From Bacteroidales bacterium (GTDB taxonomy: Bacteria > Bacteroidota > Bacteroidia > Bacteroidales > WCHB1-69): 64,000 nucleotides of DNA. Position 1 is the first letter of the stretch, and the number at the start of each line of letters is the position of its first letter. A model generated the notes under the pieces. The model was not told the origin of the DNA. It did no database searches and was given only the letters and a program-made list of their open reading frames with translations. The stretch lies in the NCBI GenBank assembly GCA_017633255.1, contig JAGBPS010000039.1, positions 35,828-99,827 of the forward strand, in the 5' to 3' direction. The position numbers were made by a program, and so were the translations under genes. This document shows, one piece after another, positions 29,355 through 38,114 of this stretch.

Positions 29355-29430
29355 AAATTTACTTGTATTTTTTCCAATCGTAAGTCTTCCTCGCCTCTTT
29401 TTCATAAAACTACACAAAGCCCGTCACTGG

Positions 29431-29438
29431 CAAATTTA
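29431..29438 (-). promoter_or_regulatory. -7 promoter element of nrdJ
   Basis: Minus strand TAAATTTG (TAnnTTTG), about 77 bp before the chosen nrdJ start. The 29355-29656 spacer is otherwise AT-rich; a 12-bp palindrome TTTGTGCACAAA lies at 29621-29632. Confidence 0.45.
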
Positions 29439-29656
29439 ATAACTCACTGATAGAACGGCTATTAGCTTTACAAAAATCTCTCTAAAACTCTTTTGCTAAA
29501 ATAAAAAAGTTAGAGCGATTAGAATGTTAAAATTCATATTTATTATGAACAAAATGACGTTGATATTTTTTTTCTTTGATTATTAGAGAATTAAGAAAAA
29601 GGTGAAAATAAACGCACATTTTTGTGCACAAATTGGCACGAAAAATCAAAAAAATA

Positions 29657-30580
29657 TCAGTGCATATTTCGCTCTTTGAACACCCCGTTTTCGTATCCTT
29701 GGATACGTGGATTTTCATCAGCCAGCATCAGACGTTTTTCCGCCCAAAGGCAATATTCCTCATTCATTTCAATGCCCAGATATTGACGTCCTAATTTTTT
29801 GGCCACGACAGAAGTGGTACCAGAACCGAGGAACGGATCGAAGACCAAACCGTCAGGAGGGCAAGAGGCCAGAATCAGCTTAGCAATAAGTTTCTCGGGT
29901 TTTTGTGTCGGATGATCGGTATTCTCCGGCATCGACCAGTAAGGAACGGTGATGTCATCCCAGAAATTCGACGGGCAAGTAAGACGGAATTTACCCTCAT
30001 CACCTTCTTCCCAGTCTTTCGGCATACCTTTTTCACGATAAGGGGCCAACACCCTTCTTTTCTGTTTAACTGATTCTAAATCAAAATAATAATTATTCTT
30101 GTCTATGACTCCAAACCAGATATCCTCCATGCCGTTCTTCCAATTTCTGGAAGCTCCCCTGCCCTTCTCTCGCTGCCAGGTGATGCGGTTCATCACCGTC
30201 AGATTCTCCTCCATCACCTGCTGCAAGGCCGAAGTGGATTTCCAGTCACCGCAAAGATACAAGGACCCATTGGGTTTCAACAATTTACACAGCTGTGGAA
30301 ACCATGAGCGCAGGTACTCCAGATATTGACTATCCGTAGTAGCCTTGAACTGGAAACCATTGAAATTCTTGGACAGATTATAGGGTGGATCCACAATAAT
30401 CAAGTCAGCCATTTGTGCCGGAAACTGCGACAACAACAACAAGGCATCCCCATGTATAGTCTTGTTAATCAGATTAGTATTACCTTTGACCTGATGGGCA
30501 GACAACAAACGGGACTGAAGAGATTTTCTCTCCTCCTCCGTCAGGGTTAAAGTCTTGTTGCGGGGAGCCCTTTCTTTCAT
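29657..30580 (-). CDS. orphan DNA methyltransferase, beta class (N6-adenine or N4-cytosine)
   Basis: 307 residues. Motif IV DPPYNL (D64-Y67) comes first and the AdoMet-binding motif I DPFLGSGTTSV (near residue 250) comes last, with the target-recognition part between them: the beta-class order. DPPY is commonest in N6-adenine enzymes. No restriction endonuclease gene is next to it, so it is solitary and likely regulatory or protective. It starts 17 bp after the stop of the LytTR regulator gene on the same strand, so both are probably one transcript under the promoter at 31480. The recognition sequence cannot be read from the protein. Confidence 0.9.
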   Translation of the reverse strand: MKERAPRNKTLTLTEEERKSLQSRLLSAHQVKGNTNLINKTIHGDALLLLSQFPAQMADLIIVDPPYNLSKNFNGFQFKATTDSQYLEYLRSWFPQLCKLLKPNGSLYLCGDWKSTSALQQVMEENLTVMNRITWQREKGRGASRNWKNGMEDIWFGVIDKNNYYFDLESVKQKRRVLAPYREKGMPKDWEEGDEGKFRLTCPSNFWDDITVPYWSMPENTDHPTQKPEKLIAKLILASCPPDGLVFDPFLGSGTTSVVAKKLGRQYLGIEMNEEYCLWAEKRLMLADENPRIQGYENGVFKERNMH

Positions 30581-30597
30581 AATGAGTGCAAGAAAAG

Positions 30598-31455
30598 CTA
30601 TTCGGAAGTGGCAAATTTGTCCACAATCTGTTCAGAATAGGTTTTGGACACCGGCAGCGGAGCCACCTCTTCGTTGTCGAAATTGATGAACAGACCTTCC
30701 TTCTCTTTGCTGATCATCTTAATCTTCTGCATATTAACGATATACGAACGATGACTGCGACAGAAGCCTTTGTTGCTCAACTTCTCTTCCAAATCCTTCA
30801 GATTGTTGCGGAGCATGTAATGGAACAAATGTCCATTATCCATATAATATATATTAACATAATTATCTGCTGACGCAAGATAGTAAACATTTGCCAACAG
30901 GATGGACAATTTCAGTCTTCCTTTTTCGTCACAGAAATTGAACACCTCATCCACATGGGTATAGGGTTTGTTGTCCCAAATCTCCTTTTTGTCGAGCAAA
31001 CTATTCAGTTTATTGTTCTTTTCTTTCAAAGAATAGTATAAATACGACACCAAATAAGGGATAAAAAGGATAGAAGGCACAAAAATTAGCGCTCTTTTGA
31101 AAATATCCTCAAAAGGACGGGTATCTTGCAGCGCAAATTTATTGAAAACTGAATAAACGAATACAATAAAGATGATTTCCGATGCGATCCATAAGACATA
31201 TTGCAAGATAGAGATACGGTCGCGGCGGCACACTGCCCACAAAATCAAGCGACTCAACACCAAAATGGAAACACAACCCAAAACGGTGATGGAAGCATAG
31301 ACCATTTTCATCACATCATCGTTGGACTGGTACCAACTGGTAAGATCGAAGGGGGTATAAATGGAAACAAACGCAATGGAAAATACCAAAACGAAAAGCA
31401 GCATCTGGATGTTGATGCGGAAATTCGCCAAGTAATCCGGTATTTTCTGGTTCAT
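30598..31455 (-). CDS. membrane-anchored LytTR-domain transcription regulator
   Basis: About 285 residues. Four N-terminal hydrophobic segments (about 15-37, 52-74, 84-103, 118-140) are followed by a linker and a C-terminal LytTR DNA-binding domain (from about residue 175: YYLASADNYVNIYYMDNGHL, then FCRSHRSYIVNMQKIKMI). No response-regulator receiver domain is present, so the signal is probably sensed in the membrane and passed straight to the DNA-binding domain. The start MNQKIPDYL at 31455 fits; an in-frame ATG at 31482 lies within the promoter. Its upstream region carries an array of TTTCRCCCC boxes. The gene is followed by a DNA methyltransferase. Confidence 0.88.
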   Translation of the reverse strand: MNQKIPDYLANFRINIQMLLFVLVFSIAFVSIYTPFDLTSWYQSNDDVMKMVYASITVLGCVSILVLSRLILWAVCRRDRISILQYVLWIASEIIFIVFVYSVFNKFALQDTRPFEDIFKRALIFVPSILFIPYLVSYLYYSLKEKNNKLNSLLDKKEIWDNKPYTHVDEVFNFCDEKGRLKLSILLANVYYLASADNYVNIYYMDNGHLFHYMLRNNLKDLEEKLSNKGFCRSHRSYIVNMQKIKMISKEKEGLFINFDNEEVAPLPVSKTYSEQIVDKFATSE

Positions 31456-31479
31456 TATACAATATATTTTAAAGGGGTG

Positions 31480-31487
31480 CAAAGATA
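31480..31487 (-). promoter_or_regulatory. -7 promoter element of the LytTR regulator gene
   Basis: Minus strand TATCTTTG (TAnnTTTG), 24 bp before the start codon. The first TTTCRCCCC box (31499-31507) begins 12 bp upstream, on the place of the -33 element. Confidence 0.65.
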
Positions 31488-31498
31488 CAAAAAATTTA

Positions 31499-31597
31499 TT
31501 TCACCCCGTATTTTTAAATTTCGCCCCACAGCATTTGAATTTCACCCCTTATTTAGGAATTTCACCCCTCATTTAAGAATTTCGCCACATTTACCCC
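31499..31597. repeat. phased direct repeats TTTCRCCCC, probable LytTR binding array
   Basis: TTTCACCCC or TTTCGCCCC starts at 31499, 31519, 31540 and 31560; degenerate copies TTTCGCCAC at 31580 and TTTACCCCT at 31590. The spacings are 20, 21, 20, 20 and 10 bp, i.e. near whole turns of the helix. LytTR domains typically bind 9-bp direct repeats about 21-22 bp apart, and the adjacent gene encodes such a domain. The array lies between that gene and the divergent acyl-CoA synthetase gene and may control both. Confidence 0.7.
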
Positions 31598-31637
31598 TCA
31601 AACACACCATAAAAAACAAGTCTGTCATTTTTTTTCA

Positions 31638-31645
31638 TTCTTTTG
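31638..31645 (+). promoter_or_regulatory. weak -7 element of the acyl-CoA synthetase gene
   Basis: TTCTTTTG has one mismatch to TAnnTTTG, 52 bp before the start codon at 31698. Tentative. Confidence 0.3.
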
Positions 31646-31697
31646 CATTTTTTATTGGCGTCACCTGACAAGAAAATTATCAACTTAAAACATAAAC

Positions 31698-33467
31698 ATG
31701 AAAGAAATCAGCAGACTTTTTGATATTTTGAATCGTTATGAGGAAAAATATCCCAAACAGACCGTTGCTTTAGGCTGTAAAAGAGATCAGAAATGGGTAA
31801 CCTTCTCACCCGCCCAATATAAAGAATTAACAGACAACATCAGTTACGGACTGATGAAGTTAGGTGTGGAACCTGGCGACAAAGTTGGCATCATCGCCAA
31901 CAACCGTCCCGAATGGAACATGCTGGACATGGGCATCATGCAAATCGGAGCCATCACAGTTCCCGTGTATCCGACCATCAGCGAGAGCGACTACCATTAC
32001 ATCGTCAACCACTCCGACATGAAGGTCGTTTTCGTTGAAGGCGTGGAAGTGATGAACAAGATCAGTAACATCATGGGCGACACCCCAAAGTTGGAGAAAG
32101 TCTATACTTTCATCAACCGCGACCGCTTCCCCTATTTGGACCAGCTGATTGAGATGGGCCGTGAGAATGCCAACCCCGAAGAGCTGAAACGCCGCAGCGA
32201 CGCCGTGAAAGAGGAAGACTGCTGCACCATCATGTACACTTCCGGCACCACCGGCCATCCGAAAGGCGTGATGCTGTCACACCGCAACATTGTGCATCAG
32301 CTGCTCAACCTGCGCCAAACGCCAGCCAAATGGTCCAACAAGGCCTTCAGTTTCCTGCCCATCTGCCATGCCTACGAGCGTATGCTGGTATTCCTGTACC
32401 AATATTTGGGCATGTCCGTATATTACGCTCAGAATTTGGGCACCATTGCCGAGAACATCAAAGAGGTGAACCCCACCATGATGTCAGCAGTACCCCGTGT
32501 GTTGGAGAAATTCTACGACAAAATCTGGAGTTCGAAGTTCAACATGAAACCCATGGCCCAGAAAATTTTCGTATGGGCAGTTGGAGTGGCCAAACAATAC
32601 AAAATCCAAGATTACGAACGCTCTGCCTGGTACAACTTCAAGCACAGCATTGCCGACAAGCTGGTTTACAAAAAGATACGTGAAAAAATCGGTGGCAATT
32701 TCGACATCGTTGTGTCAGGTGCCGCCAGCATCCAGCCACATCTGGCCTCTTTCTTCTCCGCCATCGGCATGCCCGTTTTCGAGGGATATGGCAGCACCGA
32801 GACCTCTCCTGTGATTGCCGTGAGCTGCCGTGACCGTGACGGACGTGAAGTGGGCACCGTGGGCTTCCCGCTGCCCGGCGTGGAAATCAAATTCGACGAC
32901 AATGGCGAATTGCTGTGCCGTGGTCATAACGTGATGATGGGCTACTACAAGGATCCCGAACTGACCGCCGAGGTCATTGACAAGGACGGCTGGTATCACA
33001 CCGGAGACATGGGTCGCCGCAACGAAAAGGGTCAGATTTTCATTACCGGCCGTATCAAGAGCTTGTTCAAAACCTCTTTCGGCAAGTATATCAACCCCGA
33101 AGCTTTGGAAGAAAAATTCTGCGAGTCTCCATTCATCGCCAACATGATGGTGGTAGGTGAAAACCAAAAATTCGCCGGTGCGGTCATTGCTCCCGACTTT
33201 GAGTTCCTGAAAGGCTGGTGCGAACGCCACGAAATGAAGTTCACCACCCCCGATGACATGGTACACAACCCCGACATCATCAAGCGTTACAACCGCGAAG
33301 TACAAAATTACAACAAGAATTTCGGCGATTTTGAGCAAATCAAGAAATTCATCCTTGTACCCGACGAGTGGACAATCAAAAACGAGATTCTCACCCCCAC
33401 GCTGAAGGTGAAGAGACGTTTTGTCCATGAGCGTTACGCTAATAGAATTGTTGAGATGTTCAAATAA
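31698..33467 (+). CDS. long-chain acyl-CoA synthetase (AMP-forming)
   Basis: 589 residues. Activates fatty acids to acyl-CoA via acyl-AMP. The phosphate-binding motif IMYTSGTTGHPKGVMLSHRN is near residue 180, the A5 motif GYGSTETSPVIA near residue 365, and the A7/A8 region GWYHTGDMGRRNEKG followed by GRIKSLFKTSFGKYINP in the C-terminal part; this is the FadD/ACSL-like subgroup common in Bacteroidota. It stands divergent from the LytTR regulator and is followed by a strong terminator, so it is a single-gene unit. It might be under the LytTR array that lies between the two genes. Chain-length preference is not visible. Confidence 0.93.
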   Translation: MKEISRLFDILNRYEEKYPKQTVALGCKRDQKWVTFSPAQYKELTDNISYGLMKLGVEPGDKVGIIANNRPEWNMLDMGIMQIGAITVPVYPTISESDYHYIVNHSDMKVVFVEGVEVMNKISNIMGDTPKLEKVYTFINRDRFPYLDQLIEMGRENANPEELKRRSDAVKEEDCCTIMYTSGTTGHPKGVMLSHRNIVHQLLNLRQTPAKWSNKAFSFLPICHAYERMLVFLYQYLGMSVYYAQNLGTIAENIKEVNPTMMSAVPRVLEKFYDKIWSSKFNMKPMAQKIFVWAVGVAKQYKIQDYERSAWYNFKHSIADKLVYKKIREKIGGNFDIVVSGAASIQPHLASFFSAIGMPVFEGYGSTETSPVIAVSCRDRDGREVGTVGFPLPGVEIKFDDNGELLCRGHNVMMGYYKDPELTAEVIDKDGWYHTGDMGRRNEKGQIFITGRIKSLFKTSFGKYINPEALEEKFCESPFIANMMVVGENQKFAGAVIAPDFEFLKGWCERHEMKFTTPDDMVHNPDIIKRYNREVQNYNKNFGDFEQIKKFILVPDEWTIKNEILTPTLKVKRRFVHERYANRIVEMFK

Positions 33468-33473
33468 ATTACA

Positions 33474-33521
33474 AGCTGTGAGCCGTGAGCTATGAGCTAT
33501 GAGCTGTGAGCTATGAGCTGG
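33474..33521. repeat. tandem word repeat GAGCTATGAGCTGTG
   Basis: Six bases after the stop, the words GAGC + TATGAGC / TGTGAGC repeat about six times with single-base changes. The same words appear at 14598-14649 and, in both orientations, at 36722-36897. Confidence 0.7.
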
Positions 33522-33527
33522 AAAAAG

Positions 33528-33567
33528 ATATAGGGGTGAAAAAATTTTTCGCCCCTATATTTTTTTT
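33528..33567 (+). terminator. intrinsic terminator after acyl-CoA synthetase
   Basis: ATATAGGGG-TGAAAAA pairs with TTTTTCG-CCCCTATAT (one G-T pair), followed by eight or more T. The stem contains one GGGGTGAAA and one TTTCGCCCC, the same 9-mers as the LytTR-associated array. Confidence 0.8.
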
Positions 33568-33599
33568 GTATTGTTGCATGTTTTTCAAGATTTTTTACG

Positions 33600-33607
33600 T
33601 AACTTTG
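33600..33607 (+). promoter_or_regulatory. -7 promoter element of methylmalonyl-CoA mutase
   Basis: TAACTTTG (TAnnTTTG) with TTG at 33574-33576, 23 bp upstream. It lies downstream of an in-frame ATG at 33571, which argues for the later start at 33640. Confidence 0.6.
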
Positions 33608-33639
33608 CAGTTTCAAATCAAATTGTAAAAAAACTGATT

Positions 33640-35784
33640 ATGCGTCCTGATTTCAGTAAAGTAAACTTCAAACAAAAGAAGCAAAACGAGCAGAGTTTTG
33701 CCGAATGGGCTAAAGAAAACAACATCGACACCAGTTGGCTGACCACGGAGCAGATTCCCGTCAAGCCAGTATACGGGAAAGAGGATTTGGAAGGCATGGA
33801 GCACCTCAACTATGCCGCCGGCATCGCCCCTTACCTCCGTGGACCTTACTCCACTATGTATGTGATGCGCCCATGGACCATCCGTCAATACGCCGGATTC
33901 TCCACCGCTGAGGAAAGTAACGCCTTCTATCGCCGTAATATCGCGGCTGGTCAGAAAGGTCTGTCTGTGGCCTTCGACTTGGCCACCCACCGTGGCTACG
34001 ACGCCGATCACGAGCGTGTAATGGGTGATGTGGGCAAGGCCGGTGTGAGTATCTGCTCTGTCGAAGACATGAAGGTTTTGTTCGACCAGATTCCCTTGAA
34101 CAAAATGTCTGTTTCTATGACCATGAATGGTGCAGTTATGCCGATTTTGGCGTTCTACATCGTCGCCGCTTTGGAACAAGGTGCCAAATATGAAGAATTG
34201 CAAGGTACCATCCAGAACGACATTCTGAAGGAATTCATGGTACGTAACACTTATATTTATCCGCCTGAACACTCGATGCGCATTATCGCCGATATTTTCG
34301 AGTTCACCTCACAGAAAATGCCGAAATTCAACAGCATCTCTGTCTCAGGCTATCACATGCAGGAAGCTGGTGCCACCTCCGACATTGAAATGGCATACAC
34401 CCTGGCCGACGGCTGGGACTACCTGCGTACCGGTGTCAAAGCAGGCTTGGACGTTGACGCTTTCGCACCGCGTCTGTCATTTTTCTGGTGCTCGGGCATG
34501 AACCACTTCATGGAAATCGCCAAAATGCGTGCTGCCCGTATGCTGTGGGCTAAAATTGTAAGTACTTTCAACCCGAAGAATCCCAAGTCTTTGGCCTTAC
34601 GTACGCATACGCAAACCTCAGGATGGAGCCTCACCGAGCAGGATCCGTTCAACAACGTGGCCCGTACTTGTATCGAAGCTATGGGTGCCGCTCTGGGACA
34701 CACCCAGTCACTGCACACCAACGCCTTGGACGAAGCTATCGCATTACCTACCGACTTCTCCGCACGTATTGCCCGTAACACCCAGATTTACATTCAGGAA
34801 GAGACCAACGTTTGCCGTGTAGTTGACCCATGGGCTGGATCCTATTATGTGGAAAGCCTCACCCATGCACTGGCACACCGCGCCTGGGGTCATATCCAGG
34901 AAGTGGAAGCCTTGGGTGGCATGGCCAAAGCTATCGAGACCGGTATTCCAAAGATGAGAATCGAGGAAGCCGCCGCCAGAAAACAGGCCAAAATCGACTC
35001 CGGCATCGAATCCATCGTGGGTGTCAACAAATACCGTCTGGACAAGGAAGACCCGATTGAGACTCTGGAAGTTGATAATACAGCCGTACGTGAGGCCCAA
35101 ATCAAGCGTTTGACCAAGCTGAGAGCAGAACGTAACAACGAAGAGGTTCAGGCTTGTTTAGAGGCTATCACCCGCTGCGCCGAGACCGGTGAGGGTAATC
35201 TGCTGGAATTGTCAGTAGATGCCGCCAAAAAACGTGCCTCTTTGGGTGAAATCTCCTACGCTATGGAGAAAGTTTTCGGAAGATACAAAGCAAAAATCAA
35301 TTTAATTACAGGCGTGTACAGTTCAGAACAAAAAGAAAACACCAGCTTCAAGAAAGCTTGCGAGATGGCCGACGAATTCGCCAAGAAAGAAGGCCGTCGT
35401 CCGCGTATTATGGTTGCCAAAATGGGCCAGGACGGTCACGACCGTGGCGCTAAGGTAGTTTCCACCGGTTATGCCGACATCGGCTTTGACGTGGACATGG
35501 GACCCTTGTTCCAGACTCCAGAAGAAGCTGCCAAACAAGCCGTTGAGAACGACGTTCACGTATTGGGCGTTTCCTCATTGGCTGCTGGTCACAAGACTTT
35601 GGTTCCCCAAGTAATTGAAGAACTGAAGAAATTAGGCCGCGAGGACATCATCGTGGTGGTGGGTGGTGTTATTCCGCCACAGGACTACGACTTCCTGTAC
35701 AAGGCCGGTGCCGCCGCCATTTTCGGCCCGGGCTCCGTCATCAGCGATTGTGCCATCAAAATTCTGGAAATTCTGATGAACTAA
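33640..35784 (+). CDS. mutB: methylmalonyl-CoA mutase, large (catalytic) subunit
   Basis: 714 residues. Interconverts succinyl-CoA and methylmalonyl-CoA with adenosylcobalamin, the key step of the succinate-propionate pathway. The TIM-barrel part has [18 protein letters not shown] and [19 protein letters not shown]; the C-terminal B12 domain carries the base-off signature D598-x-H600-xx-G ([10 protein letters not shown]). The start [10 protein letters not shown] at 33640 is preferred because the promoter lies between it and an upstream ATG. In many Bacteroidota a small subunit gene (mutA) precedes mutB; here the upstream gene is an acyl-CoA synthetase and the next gene is unrelated, so no small subunit is present in the window. 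Confidence 0.96.
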   Translation: MRPDFSKVNFKQKKQNEQSFAEWAKENNIDTSWLTTEQIPVKPVYGKEDLEGMEHLNYAAGIAPYLRGPYSTMYVMRPWTIRQYAGFSTAEESNAFYRRNIAAGQKGLSVAFDLATHRGYDADHERVMGDVGKAGVSICSVEDMKVLFDQIPLNKMSVSMTMNGAVMPILAFYIVAALEQGAKYEELQGTIQNDILKEFMVRNTYIYPPEHSMRIIADIFEFTSQKMPKFNSISVSGYHMQEAGATSDIEMAYTLADGWDYLRTGVKAGLDVDAFAPRLSFFWCSGMNHFMEIAKMRAARMLWAKIVSTFNPKNPKSLALRTHTQTSGWSLTEQDPFNNVARTCIEAMGAALGHTQSLHTNALDEAIALPTDFSARIARNTQIYIQEETNVCRVVDPWAGSYYVESLTHALAHRAWGHIQEVEALGGMAKAIETGIPKMRIEEAAARKQAKIDSGIESIVGVNKYRLDKEDPIETLEVDNTAVREAQIKRLTKLRAERNNEEVQACLEAITRCAETGEGNLLELSVDAAKKRASLGEISYAMEKVFGRYKAKINLITGVYSSEQKENTSFKKACEMADEFAKKEGRRPRIMVAKMGQDGHDRGAKVVSTGYADIGFDVDMGPLFQTPEEAAKQAVENDVHVLGVSSLAAGHKTLVPQVIEELKKLGREDIIVVVGGVIPPQDYDFLYKAGAAAIFGPGSVISDCAIKILEILMN

Positions 35785-35788
35785 GCAG

Positions 35789-36721
35789 ATGATACGCTTT
35801 CTTAAGCATTCGGAAATCGACAAAGACAGCTGGAACAAAACTGCCCATACGGCATTGAATCCCACTATTTTTGTCGATTTCGATTTTTTAAGTATCGGCA
35901 ATCCGAACTGGTGTGCCCTAGTAGAAGATGACTATCAAAGTATCATGCCGTTGCCGGTACGTTCAAAGCTGTCCATCAAGTACGTCTTCACCCCATTCTT
36001 TTATAATCGGATGGGCATTTTCTCCAAAAAGGAGATCAGTCCCGAACTGGTGAAGGAATTTATCGATGCCATACCACGGAAATACAAACAGATTGACCTT
36101 TTTCTCAATGAGAACAATCCATGCGAACTCATTGACAACAAGGTAATTGAAATGGTATCGCATCGCTTAGGCTTGAAACAATCCTACGAAACCATTGTCC
36201 GCCAATACTCGCAGAATACCAGCCGGAACATCAAATCCGCACAGAAACAAGACTTGCAATATATCGAAAATGCCTCCATCAAGGAAACCATCCGGCTATT
36301 TCAACATAACAGGGGCAAACGGAAGGCAGTACATTACAAAAAAAGAGACTATTATACCTTGATGAGAATGGCGCACCATGCACATAATCAAGGATTATTA
36401 GACAACGTTGGCGTGCTGAGCGAAGGAAAATTGATTGCCGGAGCCCTTTTTCTGAAGGACAATGGCAAAATATGGTTCTGGTTTTCGGGGCGGGACAATA
36501 CACAGGCGGACAAAAAAGCCATGTTTTTCCTGATTGACGAGTATATTCGTCGTCATGCGGAACAACAATACATTCTGGACTTCAACGGCTCAATGAACGA
36601 GAATGTGGCCAGACTCTACAAAAGTTTCGGCGGCATTCCATACACTTTCAACATGCTGCACTATACCCGGGATTTTTACTTGGGTGGACTGATTAAACTA
36701 TATAAGGCGATTAAAAGTTAA
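35789..36721 (+). CDS. FemAB/GNAT-like acyltransferase
   Basis: 310 residues, starting 4 bp after mutB. The fold is suggested by a two-part layout: an N-terminal GNAT-like half and a second half with VGVLSEGKLIAGALFLKDN, IWFWFSGRDNTQADKKAMFF and YILDFNGSMNENVARLYKSFGG, the pattern of FemAB-type aminoacyl transferases and related Bacteroidota GNAT proteins. Members add amino acids or acyl groups to peptidoglycan or other surface molecules, but many have no known substrate. Close spacing suggests co-transcription with mutB, yet no biochemical link is obvious. Function is uncertain; the family call is moderate. Confidence 0.7.
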   Translation: MIRFLKHSEIDKDSWNKTAHTALNPTIFVDFDFLSIGNPNWCALVEDDYQSIMPLPVRSKLSIKYVFTPFFYNRMGIFSKKEISPELVKEFIDAIPRKYKQIDLFLNENNPCELIDNKVIEMVSHRLGLKQSYETIVRQYSQNTSRNIKSAQKQDLQYIENASIKETIRLFQHNRGKRKAVHYKKRDYYTLMRMAHHAHNQGLLDNVGVLSEGKLIAGALFLKDNGKIWFWFSGRDNTQADKKAMFFLIDEYIRRHAEQQYILDFNGSMNENVARLYKSFGGIPYTFNMLHYTRDFYLGGLIKLYKAIKS

Positions 36722-36897
36722 GAGCTATACGCTGTGAGCGATGAGCGATGAGCTGTGAGATAAGAATTAAGAACTTAGGATTGCGTGTTGAGAACATTTA
36801 AACTCCCCTCGAATGCCAAGCCTAAGACTCCCCATTAAACCCAAACCCTAAACTCTAACCTCATACCCTACAGCTCACAACTCATAGCTCACAGCTC
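36722..36897. repeat. long inverted arrangement of GAGCTGTG words
   Basis: Directly after the stop, 36722-36760 carries GCTGTGAGCGATGAGCGATG-type words; 36868-36897 carries their complements (CAGCTCACAACTCATAGCTC). The ~105 bp between hold words of other families (TAAGAATTAAGAACTTAGG). The two arms could pair around the spacer. Fills most of the 215-bp gap before upp. Confidence 0.65.
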
Positions 36898-36936
36898 AAA
36901 AAAAAAATTAACCATTAAACAAAAACAACAAACATT

Positions 36937-37599
36937 ATGAAACCCATCAGAAACTTAGGATTAGAAAATTCTATTTTCAATCATTTCATTGCGGAAATAA
37001 GAAGCGAGAACGCTCAACAAGACAGTATGCGCTTCAGAAGAAATTTGGAACGTTTAGGAGAGATTTTCGCCTACGAAATCAGCAAGCAGATGGAATACGA
37101 AAAGCGTGAAGTCCCTACTCCGCTTGGCATAGCCAATATGAATCTGCTCAAGGAGAAGCCCGTTTTGGCCACGATTTTGCGTGCTGGACTTCCTTTCCAC
37201 CAAGGATTACTCAATTATTTTGACGACTCTGAAAACGCTTTTATTTCGGCTTTCAGGAAACATTACCGCGACGGTTCCTTCGAAATCCAGGTGGACTACA
37301 TGTCGGCTCCCAATTTAGAGGACCGTACACTGATTATCGCCGACTCGATGTTGGCGACAGGACAATCCATGATTCTTGCATACGAAGAACTCCTCAACAA
37401 CGGCAACCCCAGGCACACGCACATTGTTTGCGCCATCGCTTCCGCCCAGGGCATCGAGTACTTGCAAAAGAATCTCTCACCCCGTAAATGCACCATCTGG
37501 GTGGGTGCCGTGGACGACGAACTGACTGCCAATTCTTTTATCGTACCTGGTTTGGGAGATGCCGGAGATTTGGCTTACGGCAAGAAATTGAATGATTAA
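36937..37599 (+). CDS. upp: uracil phosphoribosyltransferase
   Basis: 220 residues. Salvages uracil to UMP using PRPP. The PRPP-binding loop is LIIADSMLATGQSMI near residue 130, and the C-terminal uracil-binding motif is the region NSFIVPGLGDAGDLAYGKKL at the very end (the family pattern YIVPGLGDAGDRxFGT). Also present is the flexible-loop region KEKPVLATILRAGLPFHQG. Length and order fit the bacterial enzyme. It stands alone after a repeat-filled spacer; a weak hairpin (TTTCCCTC ... GAGGGAAA, 37607-37640) follows the stop. Confidence 0.95.
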   Translation: MKPIRNLGLENSIFNHFIAEIRSENAQQDSMRFRRNLERLGEIFAYEISKQMEYEKREVPTPLGIANMNLLKEKPVLATILRAGLPFHQGLLNYFDDSENAFISAFRKHYRDGSFEIQVDYMSAPNLEDRTLIIADSMLATGQSMILAYEELLNNGNPRHTHIVCAIASAQGIEYLQKNLSPRKCTIWVGAVDDELTANSFIVPGLGDAGDLAYGKKLND

Positions 37600-37606
37600 C
37601 TTCCAT

Positions 37607-37640
37607 TTTCCCTCGCATATAAATGAGAAAAAGAGGGAAA
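37607..37640 (+). terminator. weak hairpin after upp
   Basis: 8-bp perfect stem TTTCCCTC / GAGGGAAA, 18-base loop, no T-tract. Confidence 0.35.
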
Positions 37641-37749
37641 GATGCATTGTCATGATTCAATCAATAAAATTAAAATTACTGAATATCAATCATTTATATT
37701 GATTTCGAAAAATTTTTCTGAAAATTATAGTGTAGATTGATTTTTTTTG

Positions 37750-37757
37750 TATTTTTG
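37750..37757 (+). promoter_or_regulatory. -7 promoter element of tRNA-Phe
   Basis: TATTTTTG (TAnnTTTG), 17 bp before the tRNA 5' end, as expected for a short leader. Confidence 0.6.
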
Positions 37758-37774
37758 CAACTCCAAAAACAGCT

Positions 37775-37847
<73 letters not shown>

Positions 37848-37854
37848 CTTTTTC

Positions 37855-37889
37855 AAACGTGTCAGATTTCTATTTGACACGTTTTTTTT
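37855..37889 (+). terminator. intrinsic terminator of tRNA-Phe
   Basis: Perfect 10-bp stem AAACGTGTCA / TGACACGTTT followed by TTTTT; 8 bp after the tRNA. Confidence 0.85.
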
Positions 37890-38064
37890 AATTCTCAGGG
37901 CTGCCATGATATGACAGCCCTACTGTTTTCCGTAGCAGCGCTACCGTTTTCCAGAACAACCCTATTTTTCCGGAACAGCTCTGTATTCACTGCGCAGTCA
38001 CACTTCTAAAATCAATCCCCCTTATATATTTACAACAGTTTAATATTTTTAATATAACTGCTTG

Positions 38065-38072
38065 TATATTTG
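38065..38072 (+). promoter_or_regulatory. possible vegetative -7 element, first giant secreted protein
   Basis: TATATTTG (TAnnTTTG), 106 bp before the start codon; no clear -33 element. Confidence 0.35.
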
Positions 38073-38114
38073 AAATTTATGTAAACCTCCAGACTGTCAA
38101 AAACTTGATTTCAT

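Noticed and set aside
29355..29417. Longer start of nrdJ (MCSFMKKRRGR)
   Set aside because: Its ATG lies only a few bases from the predicted transcription start and the added residues are not typical of the family.
29621..29632. Palindrome TTTGTGCACAAA between the methyltransferase and nrdJ
   Set aside because: 12 bp in AT-rich DNA, not at a -33/-7 position; may well be chance.
29418..29656. Cobalamin riboswitch upstream of nrdJ, or upstream of mutB (33468-33639)
   Set aside because: Neither spacer shows a B12-box-like core or a long structured region.
31499..31597. CRISPR-like array
   Set aside because: Repeats are only 9 bp with 11-12 bp between them and there are no cas genes; the pattern fits regulator binding sites.
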